Positions 56,578 through 64,000 of a DNA stretch of 64,000 bases are shown here, piece after piece. How positions within the stretch are numbered: the stretch's first letter is position 1; each line of letters starts with the position of its first letter. Source of the DNA: Arcicella aurantiaca. Lineage in GTDB: Bacteria; Bacteroidota; Bacteroidia; Cytophagales; Spirosomataceae. The DNA is taken from contig NZ_QGGO01000002.1 of the NCBI RefSeq assembly GCF_003148625.1, forward strand, positions 309,475 to 373,474. Direction: 5' to 3'. The translations under genes and the position numbers were made by a program. Under the pieces are notes generated by a model. It was not told where the DNA came from and searched no databases. It saw only the letters and a list, made by a program, of their open reading frames with translations.

Positions 56578-57618
56578 ATGCAAAGATTAACCGTTGCGGG
56601 AAGATTACTCATCACCGCCCTTGTATTAGGAGCTATATATTTCGGCTTTCGTATGTTTGGTGGTCAGGAAGCTCTAAAAAAATTAGCTCCCGAAACTCAA
56701 ACTGAAGTAGCAACTAATAATTCAAGTAGTTCTGAAAGTGTGTCTAACACTTCTGAATCAAGTAGCTCTGCTTCAGATTCTCAGTCATCATCTGCCACTG
56801 ATGGTGGCGAAAAAGCTCGTTTTGATTATACTCCTCCCGGACCAATTGCAGGAAAATTAAAAGGAGTTGTAGAATTAGGAGCAAGCGGCTTTAATTCATT
56901 TATTATCAGAATTGATGCAGATAAAAACTGGAAACTCGAAAAAGCAGAATTTGGCAATAGCTTAGTGCTTGAAAATATGGCTTCAGACGATGACATTAGA
57001 GCTGGTCTGAAAAAATACATTGCTGGAATGTTGGACTACGGTGTAAGTGGAAGAGATATTCACTTTGTGGTAAGTTCTGGGGCAGTTAAAGCCGAAGGTA
57101 CACAAAAAATCATCGGTGTTTTAAAGTCGTTAAAATACTTTGTAAATACTGTTACACCTGAGCAAGAAGGTAAATTAGGTTTAAAATCTGTTCAACCTGC
57201 TAAATATGCAGACAATTCATTTGTGACAGATATTGGCTCTGGCAATACAAAAATATCTTGGAAAGAAGGAAGCAAAATCAATTCGGTAGAAACTTACGGA
57301 GCAAAATACTTCCAAAATAATACTTCAGATGAAACAGTTAGCAAAGAAGTACAAGCTAAAGCAAAACAAGTTCCTTCTGATAAACGTACCACTTGCTTTA
57401 TCATTGGCGGTGTTCCTTTTGAGTTAGCAAAGAAAGTACGTAAAGACAAAGAACGTTATACCGTTCTTGATGCACCATCGGCATATCAGTTAGATAATGC
57501 AAAATCAAAAGCAGGTTTAAATATCTACAAATCAATTGCAGATGCCACAGGTTGTAAGCAATTTGTTTTCGATTGGGATGCAAACTTTACCATCGGATTT
57601 TTATTAGATTTACCATAA
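56578..57618 (+). CDS. Membrane-anchored Ppx/GppA-like (actin-fold phosphatase-like) protein
   Basis: A 346-residue protein: one N-terminal membrane helix (~10-26), a Ser/Thr-rich linker (42-75), then a domain that follows the exopolyphosphatase/GppA layout. VVELGASGFNSFIIRI (97-112) aligns with the phosphate-1 loop (DLGSNSFH in Ppx), TPEQEGKLGLKSV (~193-205) with the SGEEEARL element, and VTDIGSGNTKISW (216-228) with the phosphate-2 loop (DIGGGSTE). The first loop has Glu for Asp, so catalysis may be altered. It would face the periplasm if the helix is a signal anchor. I am fairly sure of the fold, not of the activity. Confidence 0.65.
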   Translation: MQRLTVAGRLLITALVLGAIYFGFRMFGGQEALKKLAPETQTEVATNNSSSSESVSNTSESSSSASDSQSSSATDGGEKARFDYTPPGPIAGKLKGVVELGASGFNSFIIRIDADKNWKLEKAEFGNSLVLENMASDDDIRAGLKKYIAGMLDYGVSGRDIHFVVSSGAVKAEGTQKIIGVLKSLKYFVNTVTPEQEGKLGLKSVQPAKYADNSFVTDIGSGNTKISWKEGSKINSVETYGAKYFQNNTSDETVSKEVQAKAKQVPSDKRTTCFIIGGVPFELAKKVRKDKERYTVLDAPSAYQLDNAKSKAGLNIYKSIADATGCKQFVFDWDANFTIGFLLDLP

Positions 57619-57637
57619 TCCAAAACCTTTAAGTCAT

Positions 57638-57675
57638 AAAAAAAGCCGTATTGTGAATCCAATACGGCTTTTTTA
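57638..57675 (+). terminator. Terminator of the Ppx-like gene
   Basis: The stem AAAAAGCCGTATTG with its complement CAATACGGCTTTTT has a short loop and a T-run, 20 bp after the stop codon. The A/T flanks also allow function from the minus strand. Confidence 0.88.
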
Positions 57676-57716
57676 GCTTTTATATTTCTGAATATTATTT
57701 TCTTCTAAAAATTCAT

Positions 57717-58085
57717 TTAACTCGTAACCAATTCTGATTTTGAAATTCTATATCTTGCCGATTTTGCTTCATATAATTTCCTTCTTATAATCGCTTTTCG
57801 TTCATGTTTATAAATAATAAACATTTCATAAATAGTACAACCTATCAGAAATAGCACAGTGGGAATTAAGACAATCAACCAGTCGAAATAATATTTTCTT
57901 ACATACTCAAACATAAAATTTGAGGCTGTCAAAAACATTCCAAACGGGGTTGTATAAAATAGAGAGCGAACAAAAATCGTCGCAAAGCTATCTTTATCAG
58001 AGGAACGAGACGTATTCATGATTTCATATAATTTATGGGATAATGTTGGAAGTTCATTGTGAAAACAAACATAAGTGATAATCAT
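57717..58085 (-). CDS. Small two-helix membrane protein
   Basis: Up to 122 residues, unknown family. Two hydrophobic segments (~43-60 FVRSLFYTTPFGMFLTAS and ~67-90 YYFDWLIVLIPTVLFLIGCT) are followed by a basic cytoplasmic tail (KHERKAIIRRKL). An internal Met at 58019 (MNTSRSSDKD) is an alternative start and would remove a less membrane-like N-terminus. It is convergent with the Ppx-like gene and divergent from the TPR gene. Confidence 0.5.
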   Translation of the reverse strand: MIITYVCFHNELPTLSHKLYEIMNTSRSSDKDSFATIFVRSLFYTTPFGMFLTASNFMFEYVRKYYFDWLIVLIPTVLFLIGCTIYEMFIIYKHERKAIIRRKLYEAKSARYRISKSELVTS

Positions 58086-58296
58086 TTATAATTCAATACC
58101 TTACAATAAGTTTTATATTACTTGTTCAAACACAATGCCAAAAAATCGTGCAACAAATTACATAAACTTTGTGTTTCATAACAAAAAATTACTATTTTTA
58201 TTATTCCTGCTCTAAAACTTACAATTTACCATTTTAGGGTTGTTTTAGACAATAAGAAACACCGATTTGGCGTTATTATTGAGCGTAACTAATTAT

Positions 58297-59028
58297 ATGA
58301 AAGCTTTATTATATATTTTCATTTTGTCATCAAGTTTACCCCTGATGGCTCAAACACAACTACTTCCTTTTGCAAGTAGCCGTGAAGTATCAAAAAAGGT
58401 ATCACCTCCCGATAGTCAAGATGTAAGATACATACCTTTATTTGGTAGCAAAAAAATGGTAGAGGAGCAATTACTTAATTCCAAAGAGTTTTTAACTCAG
58501 TGTGATAAAAGCTTTAAAGATAGAAGTGATGCCAGCAATTTCTTTGCAGATAGAGGATGGGAATACTTAAATGATGGACTTTTAGATACTGCCACTTATA
58601 GATTTAACCTTTGTTATTTATTAAATCAGGATAATGTAGAAGCATTTTGGGGATTAGGTTCAATTAGTTATCAAAAAGGCAATTATGAAGAATCTACAAA
58701 ATTGCTCCGTCAAGGCTTAATATTATCTCCCGAAAATACAACGCTCATGATTGATGTAGCAACTGTTCAATTAGCTTGCTACAAAGAAAAAAGAAATTGT
58801 GATGATATTGATGATGCTTTAAGACTTTTAGAAAAGTCTCTTCAATTAGACCCTTCAAATGCCAATGGCTGGCTAAAATTTTCTATTGCAGAGTTTCAGT
58901 TAGAACATTACGATAGAGCTTGGGATTACCTCCATAAGTGCCGACAGTTAGATGTCTCTTTTATCGACACAGCATATTTACAAGAATTGATTACTAAAAA
59001 AGAAGACCCATTAGGCTTATTCAAATAA
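58297..59028 (+). CDS. Secreted TPR protein
   Basis: About 243 residues from the ATG at 58297. The upstream in-frame TTG (58267) is rejected because it displaces the signal peptide KALLYIFILSSSLPLMAQ. The mature protein has a non-repetitive start and then TPR units: NFFADRGWEYLNDGLLDTA, AFWGLGSISYQKGNYEEST, a longer unit with CYKEKRNCDDI, and NGWLKFSIAEFQLEHYDRA. It probably acts as a periplasmic protein-interaction scaffold. It is convergent with the sirohaem genes. Confidence 0.8.
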   Translation: MKALLYIFILSSSLPLMAQTQLLPFASSREVSKKVSPPDSQDVRYIPLFGSKKMVEEQLLNSKEFLTQCDKSFKDRSDASNFFADRGWEYLNDGLLDTATYRFNLCYLLNQDNVEAFWGLGSISYQKGNYEESTKLLRQGLILSPENTTLMIDVATVQLACYKEKRNCDDIDDALRLLEKSLQLDPSNANGWLKFSIAEFQLEHYDRAWDYLHKCRQLDVSFIDTAYLQELITKKEDPLGLFK

Positions 59029-59046
59029 TTTCTATTTTAAATAAGC

Positions 59047-59832
59047 CTAATGAGTATAATTTTTACCAATTCCAGATAAAATATCAGTAGAGGCATATTT
59101 CACTACTTCTCCCAAAATAATTACCGCAGGATTTGACAAAGCATTATCTTCTGCAATTAATTTCAAGTTTTTAGCAACTCCCACTCCTACTTTTTGTTTA
59201 TCAGTAGTTCCATTCTGCACAATTGCCACAGGTAAATTTTCCTTTCCTGCATATTTACAAAGCTCCGCAATCTGACTTAATTTACTCATTCCCATCAACA
59301 CAACGACTGTTGCAGATGTTTGTAAAGCTATTTCTAAATCTTTTGATAAAGTGCCGTCTGTTTTTGTTCCTGTAATTACCCAGAAACTTTCGCTTACTCC
59401 ACGTGTTGTCAACGGAATACCCGCATAACCCGCAGCAGCCACAGAAGACGAAATACCAGGAATATAAGCAGTCTCTAAACCAAAGTTCTTTGCGTACTCG
59501 ATTTCCTCCATGCCACGTCCAAAAATAAATGGGTCACCTCCTTTCAGACGTACAACGTGTCCGTACATATACGCTTTTTCAACAATCATAAAATTGATTG
59601 CATCTTGCGAATGACTTTCTCCGGGACGCTTACCAACATAAATCTTCTCTGCATCAACTTTGCAATAATCTAATAACTCTTCCGAAATCAAAGCATCATA
59701 AAGTACAACATCGGCAGTCTTTAAAGCTTTTATTGCTTTAACAGTAATTAAATCGGGGTCACCAGGGCCAGCACCTACAACCGTAAGTTTGGGTCTTGGG
59801 TCTAATGTATGAAATTGCTCTAATTGACTCAT
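59047..59832 (-). CDS. cobA: Uroporphyrinogen-III C-methyltransferase (SUMT)
   Basis: A 261-residue single-domain SAM-dependent methyltransferase that makes precorrin-2, the precursor of sirohaem. It shows VGAGPGDPDLIT (19-30), YDALIS, the GKRPGES motif, RLKGGDPFIFGRG and the GIPLTTRG segment of the family. It lacks the dehydrogenase/ferrochelatase domain of CysG, so those steps must be encoded elsewhere. It lies directly downstream of the nitrite/sulfite reductase, whose cofactor it helps supply. Confidence 0.95.
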   Translation of the reverse strand: MSQLEQFHTLDPRPKLTVVGAGPGDPDLITVKAIKALKTADVVLYDALISEELLDYCKVDAEKIYVGKRPGESHSQDAINFMIVEKAYMYGHVVRLKGGDPFIFGRGMEEIEYAKNFGLETAYIPGISSSVAAAGYAGIPLTTRGVSESFWVITGTKTDGTLSKDLEIALQTSATVVVLMGMSKLSQIAELCKYAGKENLPVAIVQNGTTDKQKVGVGVAKNLKLIAEDNALSNPAVIILGEVVKYASTDILSGIGKNYTH

Positions 59833-59856
59833 TTGGGGTATTCTATTGGAAAAATA

Positions 59857-59894
59857 AAGCGTTGAACCTTATCGCAAAATAAGATTCAACGCTT
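59857..59894 (-). terminator. Intercistronic hairpin between the reductase and cobA
   Basis: AAGCGTTGAA..CCTTAT pairs with ATAAG.TTCAACGCTT; on the minus strand it is followed by TTTATTTTT. It may partly terminate reductase transcripts or stabilise their 3' end, lowering cobA relative to the reductase. Confidence 0.65.
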
Positions 59895-59909
59895 CATTAC
59901 TATCTTTAA

Positions 59910-62012
59910 TTAAGCATTTACTAATTCTTCACGATATGCTTTTGCTAAACCTAAAAATGCTTGAGCTTCTGCAATATATGATTTCGCAAATTCTTCAGAA
60001 GGCTCATTTTTATTAATTTGTAAAACCAATTCTTGGAATGTTTTACCACCTAATGCAATATCACCAGTCTCAACAAAATTCTCTTGGAATTTATCAATTA
60101 CACCGCTTTGAGTAGAAGCACTAACCGATTTGTCTAACAATAAAGCTTTTGCTGCACTTACAAACACACTATATGCGTGATAAATAGCATCTGCAAAACG
60201 ATTTTCTTCATAAGCCGCTTTTGTCCAATCAAATTTCTCTTCTGATTCTAACAACAAAGTAGCCACTAAGTCAATAATTACACTCGCACATTCACCCACA
60301 CCAATTTCTGTTTGGAATTGCTCTGATGCACCCCAGTCGATAAAATCATCATCTTTCAAGGTTGTTAAATCCGCCACAGGCTTCAACAAAGTATAAAAAT
60401 ACTTCTCACCTTGACGGTCATAATAATCATTGAAATATTCACCTTCATTAGCATTTTCTTCATAGTTGTTCAATACAACTCTCAATACTTCTGGACCTCT
60501 TTTTGAAGGAACTTTAATCACTTTATCAGCCACACGACCAACGCCATCTCCAACTGTTCCACCACCCAAAAGCACTTGTAATGCAGGCAAAACACGCTTA
60601 TCAGCCGCTTTCAAAGATGAACCATGAAAACCAATATTTGCCATACCGTGCTGTCCACATGAATTCATACAACCCGAAATCTTAATTTTGATTTCATTAT
60701 TGTGAATTAACTCAGGGAAATCTTCAGTAATTACAGATTCTAATTTAGATGTAATATTTGTACTATCAGAAATAGCTAAGTTACAAGTATCAGTACCCGG
60801 ACAAGCCGTAATATTTGCCATAGAATTTGCACCCGCAGCCGCTAATCCATGAGCTTCTAATACAGAGTAAACGTAAGGTAAATTTGCTTCTGGAACATAT
60901 TTCAACATCAACCCTTGATTGATTGTTACACGTACATCATCAGCAATATATCCTTCCAATTGTTCAATTAATGAACGAGAAGTTGTTGAATGAATATTTC
61001 CGTTCAAGATTCTCACATAAACTCCATAAAAACCTTCTTGCTTTTGTTCAAAGGTATTCGTAGCTTTCCAAAGTTCATAAGCAGGCGTTTGTTCAAGACT
61101 TACCTCAGAAGTTTTTGAAGGCATTTCTTCTGTTGCAACCGCCCATTTTCCTGTTTCAGTATCAATAGTGAATGATTTGCTCTTCAATGCTTTTTGTTCA
61201 TCATTGATTAATTGAACAAGTGCTTCAAAACCAATTTTTTGGATTAAAAATTTAATTCTTGCTTTATGACGAGAATTACGTTCTCCATGACGGTCAAAAA
61301 CTCTCAAAGTAGCCTCTAAATAAGGGATAATCTCATTTTCAGCTAAAAACTCATGAGCAATTTTAGCCATCATTGGCTGAGCTCCCAAACCACCACCAAG
61401 AACAACTTTAAATCCACGTTTTCCATCTTGAATCTTAGGAATAAAACCCATGTCGTGCATATAAGTCAAAGCTGTATCTTCGTCAGTATTCGAGAATGCA
61501 ATTTTAAACTTACGTCCCATTTCTTGACAAATTGGATTACGCAAGAAATAACGGAAAGTTGCATCTGCATACGGAGCAATATCAAAAGGTTCATTTGGGT
61601 CAATACCTGCTGAGGGAGAAGCCGTCACATTACGAACAGTATTTCCGCAAGCTTCACGAAGCGTAATATCATCTTGTTCTAATTTAGACCACAATTCTGG
61701 AGTTCTATCTAAAGAAACAAAGTGTACTTGAATATCTTGACGAGTCGTTAAATGTAAATTACCCGTTGAATATTCATCAGAAATATCAGCAATTCTTTTC
61801 CATTGCTTAAAAGTCATTTTTCCATAAGGCAATTTTATACGAACCATTTGTACACCTTGTTGGCGTTGTCCATATACCCCACGAGCAAGTCTTAAACTAC
61901 GGAATTTTTCCTCATGAATTTTTCCTTCACGAAACAGCTCAATTTTACGAGCTAAATCAATAATATCTTTTTCCACAAGTGGATTTTCAAGTTCAGTTCT
62001 GAAACTTTGCAT
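59910..62012 (-). CDS. Nitrite/sulfite reductase, sirohaem and [4Fe-4S] type
   Basis: A 700-residue assimilatory reductase that adds six electrons to nitrite or sulfite. Two ferredoxin-like/sirohaem repeats are present. The [4Fe-4S]-sirohaem ligands are Cys in TACPGTDTCNL (~404 and 410) and SGCMNSCGQHG (~447 and 451). The N-terminal repeat has LHLTTRQDIQVHFV. After ~590 an extra helical region (DWTKAAYEENRFADAIYHAY...) resembles a HEPN-type extension common in Bacteroidota copies. Sequence alone does not settle nitrite versus sulfite. It is upstream of the sirohaem gene cobA. Confidence 0.92.
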   Translation of the reverse strand: MQSFRTELENPLVEKDIIDLARKIELFREGKIHEEKFRSLRLARGVYGQRQQGVQMVRIKLPYGKMTFKQWKRIADISDEYSTGNLHLTTRQDIQVHFVSLDRTPELWSKLEQDDITLREACGNTVRNVTASPSAGIDPNEPFDIAPYADATFRYFLRNPICQEMGRKFKIAFSNTDEDTALTYMHDMGFIPKIQDGKRGFKVVLGGGLGAQPMMAKIAHEFLAENEIIPYLEATLRVFDRHGERNSRHKARIKFLIQKIGFEALVQLINDEQKALKSKSFTIDTETGKWAVATEEMPSKTSEVSLEQTPAYELWKATNTFEQKQEGFYGVYVRILNGNIHSTTSRSLIEQLEGYIADDVRVTINQGLMLKYVPEANLPYVYSVLEAHGLAAAGANSMANITACPGTDTCNLAISDSTNITSKLESVITEDFPELIHNNEIKIKISGCMNSCGQHGMANIGFHGSSLKAADKRVLPALQVLLGGGTVGDGVGRVADKVIKVPSKRGPEVLRVVLNNYEENANEGEYFNDYYDRQGEKYFYTLLKPVADLTTLKDDDFIDWGASEQFQTEIGVGECASVIIDLVATLLLESEEKFDWTKAAYEENRFADAIYHAYSVFVSAAKALLLDKSVSASTQSGVIDKFQENFVETGDIALGGKTFQELVLQINKNEPSEEFAKSYIAEAQAFLGLAKAYREELVNA

Positions 62013-62399
62013 AACGATTCTAAAATTTAGCTTTTAGTAAAAACTAACAGCAACTTTGTTCTTAAATACCAATTAATCCATAAACACCAAAAACATAATT
62101 TTAATTTATGTTTTTCTGATATTCTTAAAAATCTTAACACAGATTTTTAACTACTCTATTAAATAGATAGATTTAATACAAAATTAAGTAAGAAATCTAT
62201 TCAAACTAAGGTTTTACGGAAAAAAGTTTAGTATTCATTTTACAAAAAGAAAAATAGAAGTAAATTTGTTAATAAATTAATCCTTATTATATTTATGTGG
62301 CTAAGTTTTTCCCACTATGTAATTAGACATTCCATGACAGTTTAGTTATTGATATAATAATTGATTATCAATTAGTTATCTATCAACCCACAAAATCCC
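62013..62399. other. 387-bp divergent intergenic region
   Basis: Separates the leftward reductase from the rightward coiled-coil lipoprotein. TAAATTTG (62261-62268) is a -7 candidate for the rightward gene, and on the minus strand TAATTTTG (62179-62186) with TTTG at 62202-62205 is a weaker candidate for the reductase. A hairpin AAAAACATAA/TTATGTTTTT lies at 62089-62115 in the reductase leader. No gene or known riboswitch is seen. Confidence 0.4.
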
Positions 62400-62819
62400 A
62401 TGAAAAAGAGTTTATTAATCATCACATCGGTTGTATCAATAACCTTGTCGGGTTGCACTGACACCAAAAAAATCACTGAACTACAAGACCAAGTTCGTCG
62501 TCTTGAAAGCCAAGTTTTAAAAGAGCGTCAAGAAAATGCAGAACTAAGTAGCTTTCGTTTCAGTTTAGAAAGCCAGTTCAAGAAAAAAAGTGAAGATTAT
62601 GTAAAATGTCAAGAAGATAGTAAAGAGACATTTGAATCATTAAGTATTAAATACAATCGTCTTTTAGATGATTATAATAAACTACAAGCTTCTTATAAAT
62701 CATTAAACGAGACTTATGAAGCAAGTAAAGAAAACTCTACACGTGTAATTGCAGAGTTAGAAGAAAGAATGAGACAAATTCGTTCATTGAAGAGCAAAAG
62801 ATATGCTCGTAGAGATTAA
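62400..62819 (+). CDS. Coiled-coil lipoprotein
   Basis: A 139-residue protein with a lipoprotein signal (LSGC, Cys19) followed by an uninterrupted helical, charged sequence with heptad-like hydrophobic spacing (ITELQDQVRRLESQ onward) and a basic C-terminus (KSKRYARRD). It resembles small Lpp-like or trimeric envelope coiled coils of Bacteroidota. No enzymatic motif is present. It probably spans part of the periplasm as a structural tether. Confidence 0.75.
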   Translation: MKKSLLIITSVVSITLSGCTDTKKITELQDQVRRLESQVLKERQENAELSSFRFSLESQFKKKSEDYVKCQEDSKETFESLSIKYNRLLDDYNKLQASYKSLNETYEASKENSTRVIAELEERMRQIRSLKSKRYARRD

Positions 62820-62829
62820 TATATATCAA

Positions 62830-62877
62830 AAAATAGAAAAGCCCTTGAAGTTGCAACTTCAAGGGCTTTTCTATTTT
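62830..62877. terminator. 48-bp perfect palindrome, bidirectional terminator
   Basis: Centred between 62853 and 62854, both halves are complementary over 24 nt (GAAAAGCCCTTGAAGTTG core) with A/T-rich ends. It sits between convergent genes and can end transcription from both sides. Confidence 0.9.
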
Positions 62878-63655
62878 ATACTCCTCTCTGATTTTCAGAA
62901 ATAAAAGATGAAATAATATACTTAATTCCAAGAGAAAACCGCAACCATCCATCATTTGCAGTATTACTATAAGAATTTTCACCTCCAATAATAGTAGGGT
63001 TTGTTAAATTATATGGAGTAGTTGCATCAAATTTATCGTTATAAATATAATTATACCCCAAATTTGCCGTTAAAGAAAATTTTTCTGTCAAATCATATTT
63101 GAAGTTACATCCCATAGGAATTATCAATTCTCGAGTATAATAAATACCTTTCTCACCAATTCCAACACCGGCCTGTTGAAACAGAGCAGTATGTTTAGTT
63201 GTTCCATCAGATGTCGTTCTTAAAAATACACCAGTATTAACATCATAAACATTTGAATGAAACCATATTAAACCAATCCCAAGATAAGTTTTAATTTCAA
63301 ATCGTTTCATTTTTTCATAATATAGTCTTGTTAGATTTAGAGAAGGATAAAATTGTACCTGAAAATAATCACTTTGAAACTTAGCATTATATATGTCATT
63401 ATCAACACCATTCATAACACCTCCTAAAATCTCAAGGTTTAAATTCACTTTTTCAGAAAATCCTTTTTCAACAGCAATTCCATAAACTGGTTTAAAATGA
63501 AAAACATCCCCTAACTCTCCAGTCACACTTCCAACGCCGAGAATAGGTATTACAGATAATCCATCAACATAATTGAATCTCTTAAATTTTTTCTGAGAGA
63601 ATAGAGAATGGAAATTAAAAAGAAGAAAAAGTACCAATAGAGAATGTAGTTTCAT
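62876..63655 (-). CDS. Outer-membrane beta-barrel protein
   Basis: A 259-residue protein with a Sec signal (LLVLFLLFNFHSLFSQ). The mature sequence is a run of alternating hydrophobic/polar beta strands with aromatic girdles (FQVQFYPSLNLTRLYY, FEIKTYLGIGLIWFH, FSLTANLGYNYIYND), as in small OmpW/outer-membrane-barrel proteins. No porin or enzyme subfamily is recognisable. The final strands are WLRFSLGIKYIIS. It is downstream of the rRNA operon terminator and oriented with it, probably from its own promoter. Confidence 0.75.
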   Translation of the reverse strand: MKLHSLLVLFLLFNFHSLFSQKKFKRFNYVDGLSVIPILGVGSVTGELGDVFHFKPVYGIAVEKGFSEKVNLNLEILGGVMNGVDNDIYNAKFQSDYFQVQFYPSLNLTRLYYEKMKRFEIKTYLGIGLIWFHSNVYDVNTGVFLRTTSDGTTKHTALFQQAGVGIGEKGIYYTRELIIPMGCNFKYDLTEKFSLTANLGYNYIYNDKFDATTPYNLTNPTIIGGENSYSNTANDGWLRFSLGIKYIISSFISENQRGV

Positions 63656-63710
63656 ATTTAAATTAATTTAAAGTAGAATAATAATTAAATTTATAAAAAT
63701 ACGAGACAAT

Positions 63711-63744
63711 AAAAAAGTCTCCTAATAATTAAATTAGGAGACTT
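63711..63744 (-). terminator. rRNA operon terminator
   Basis: AAGTCTCCTAA...TTAGGAGACTT stem (63715-63744); on the minus strand it is followed by TTTTTATTG, just beyond the 5S 3' end. Confidence 0.9.
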
Positions 63745-63758
63745 AATTTCTAATAGTA

Positions 63759-63869
63759 TTTGGGGTTTATTTACTTTCCCGCATGTGATTGCAGTATCAT
63801 CAACGGCAGTAGGCTTAACTTCTCTGTTCGAGATGGGAAGAGGTGAACACTACTCCTATCAACCCCATA
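63759..63869 (-). rRNA. rrf: 5S ribosomal RNA
   Basis: On the minus strand the sequence contains the 5S core CACCTCTTCCCATCTCGAAC, then AGAGAAGTTAAGCC, a region resembling TGATACTGC and a GGGAAAGTA end. GGGGTT at the 5' end (63861-63866) pairs with AACCCC at the 3' end (63762-63767) as helix I, giving a ~111-nt RNA. It is transcribed after the 23S gene. Confidence 0.92.
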
Positions 63870-63969
63870 AGTTCTTTGAGCTTAAGCTCTATATCTTATG
63901 GATGTTCATGTAATATTGTGAAAGATTTTGAAGAGCAAGAGCTATACTTGACTATCAGACAGTATAATT

Positions 63970-64000
63970 TAATAAGCTATTGGGTAATTAGTATTGCTCG
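63970..64000 (-). rRNA. rrl: 23S ribosomal RNA, 3' end (partial)
   Basis: The minus strand begins CGAGCAATACTAATTACCC and then AATAGCTTATT, which matches the final helix of bacterial 23S rRNA (compare the ...ACTAATGAACCG... 3' end of E. coli). Only the last ~30 nt are in the window. A ~100-nt spacer separates it from 5S. Confidence 0.8.

Noticed and set aside
1-63700. tRNA or tmRNA genes
   Set aside because: No cloverleaf-like sequences with T-loop GTTCRA and acceptor stems were found by eye; a dedicated tRNA search would be decisive.

Overview
The window is AT-rich DNA from a Bacteroidota bacterium, most likely order Cytophagales. This rests on Bacteroidota-type -7 boxes (TAnnTTTG), a PorE-like OmpA/TPR/PD40 protein, a GH3-family adenylating enzyme, a 3-coathanger-stack C-terminus, giant secreted proteins with Ig/PKD-like repeats, and lipoproteins with short Bacteroidota signal sequences. 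A genus cannot be named from the sequence alone. The right edge runs into an rRNA operon read leftward: 5S plus the last ~30 nt of 23S.

Layout. (1) 1-8.6 kb: the 3' part of a TPR gene, then leftward genes for a sensor kinase/NtrC-type regulator pair, a SNF2-family ATPase and the potassium transporter Kup. (2) 8.8-11.9 kb: a leftward run of an isolated nuoD, a toxin-antitoxin-like pair (small protein plus zeta-toxin-like P-loop protein) and a secreted LolA-like protein. (3) 11.9-30.2 kb: housekeeping and envelope genes: Uup-type ABC-F ATPase, Tat-exported Dabb protein, ComEC, a second SNF2 ATPase with two SWIM fingers, Lon, a lipocalin-like lipoprotein, GH3 protein, a lipoprotein, two orphan antitoxins (DUF433 and HigA), RNase HII and the OmpA-family protein. 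(4) 31.1-56.2 kb: a ~25 kb, all-rightward accessory locus dominated by phage-tail-collar proteins and giant secreted proteins. It holds a Tat-signal protein, three signal-less collar proteins, a GNAT acetyltransferase and a DUF6916-like protein (overlapping genes), a 3640-aa repeat/beta-helix protein, a stand-alone LytTR regulator, two secreted collar-ended paralogues, a 2516-aa LamG/3-coathanger protein and a short fibre-like coiled-coil protein. (5) 56.4-64 kb: a MITE-like element, a membrane-anchored Ppx/GppA-like protein, a small membrane protein, a TPR protein, a sirohaem module (SUMT methyltransferase plus nitrite/sulfite reductase), a coiled-coil lipoprotein, an outer-membrane barrel protein and the rRNA operon end.

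How the parts work together. SUMT makes the sirohaem precursor for the adjacent reductase. The kinase and sigma54 activator form one regulatory pair. The 31-56 kb locus looks like a surface-fibre or adhesion system that combines collar-domain proteins with giant secreted scaffolds, with a LytTR protein as its probable regulator. It is the strongest candidate here for an undescribed system. Several convergent intergenic spaces hold long inverted repeats (REP-like families), and simple hairpin terminators separate most transcription units.
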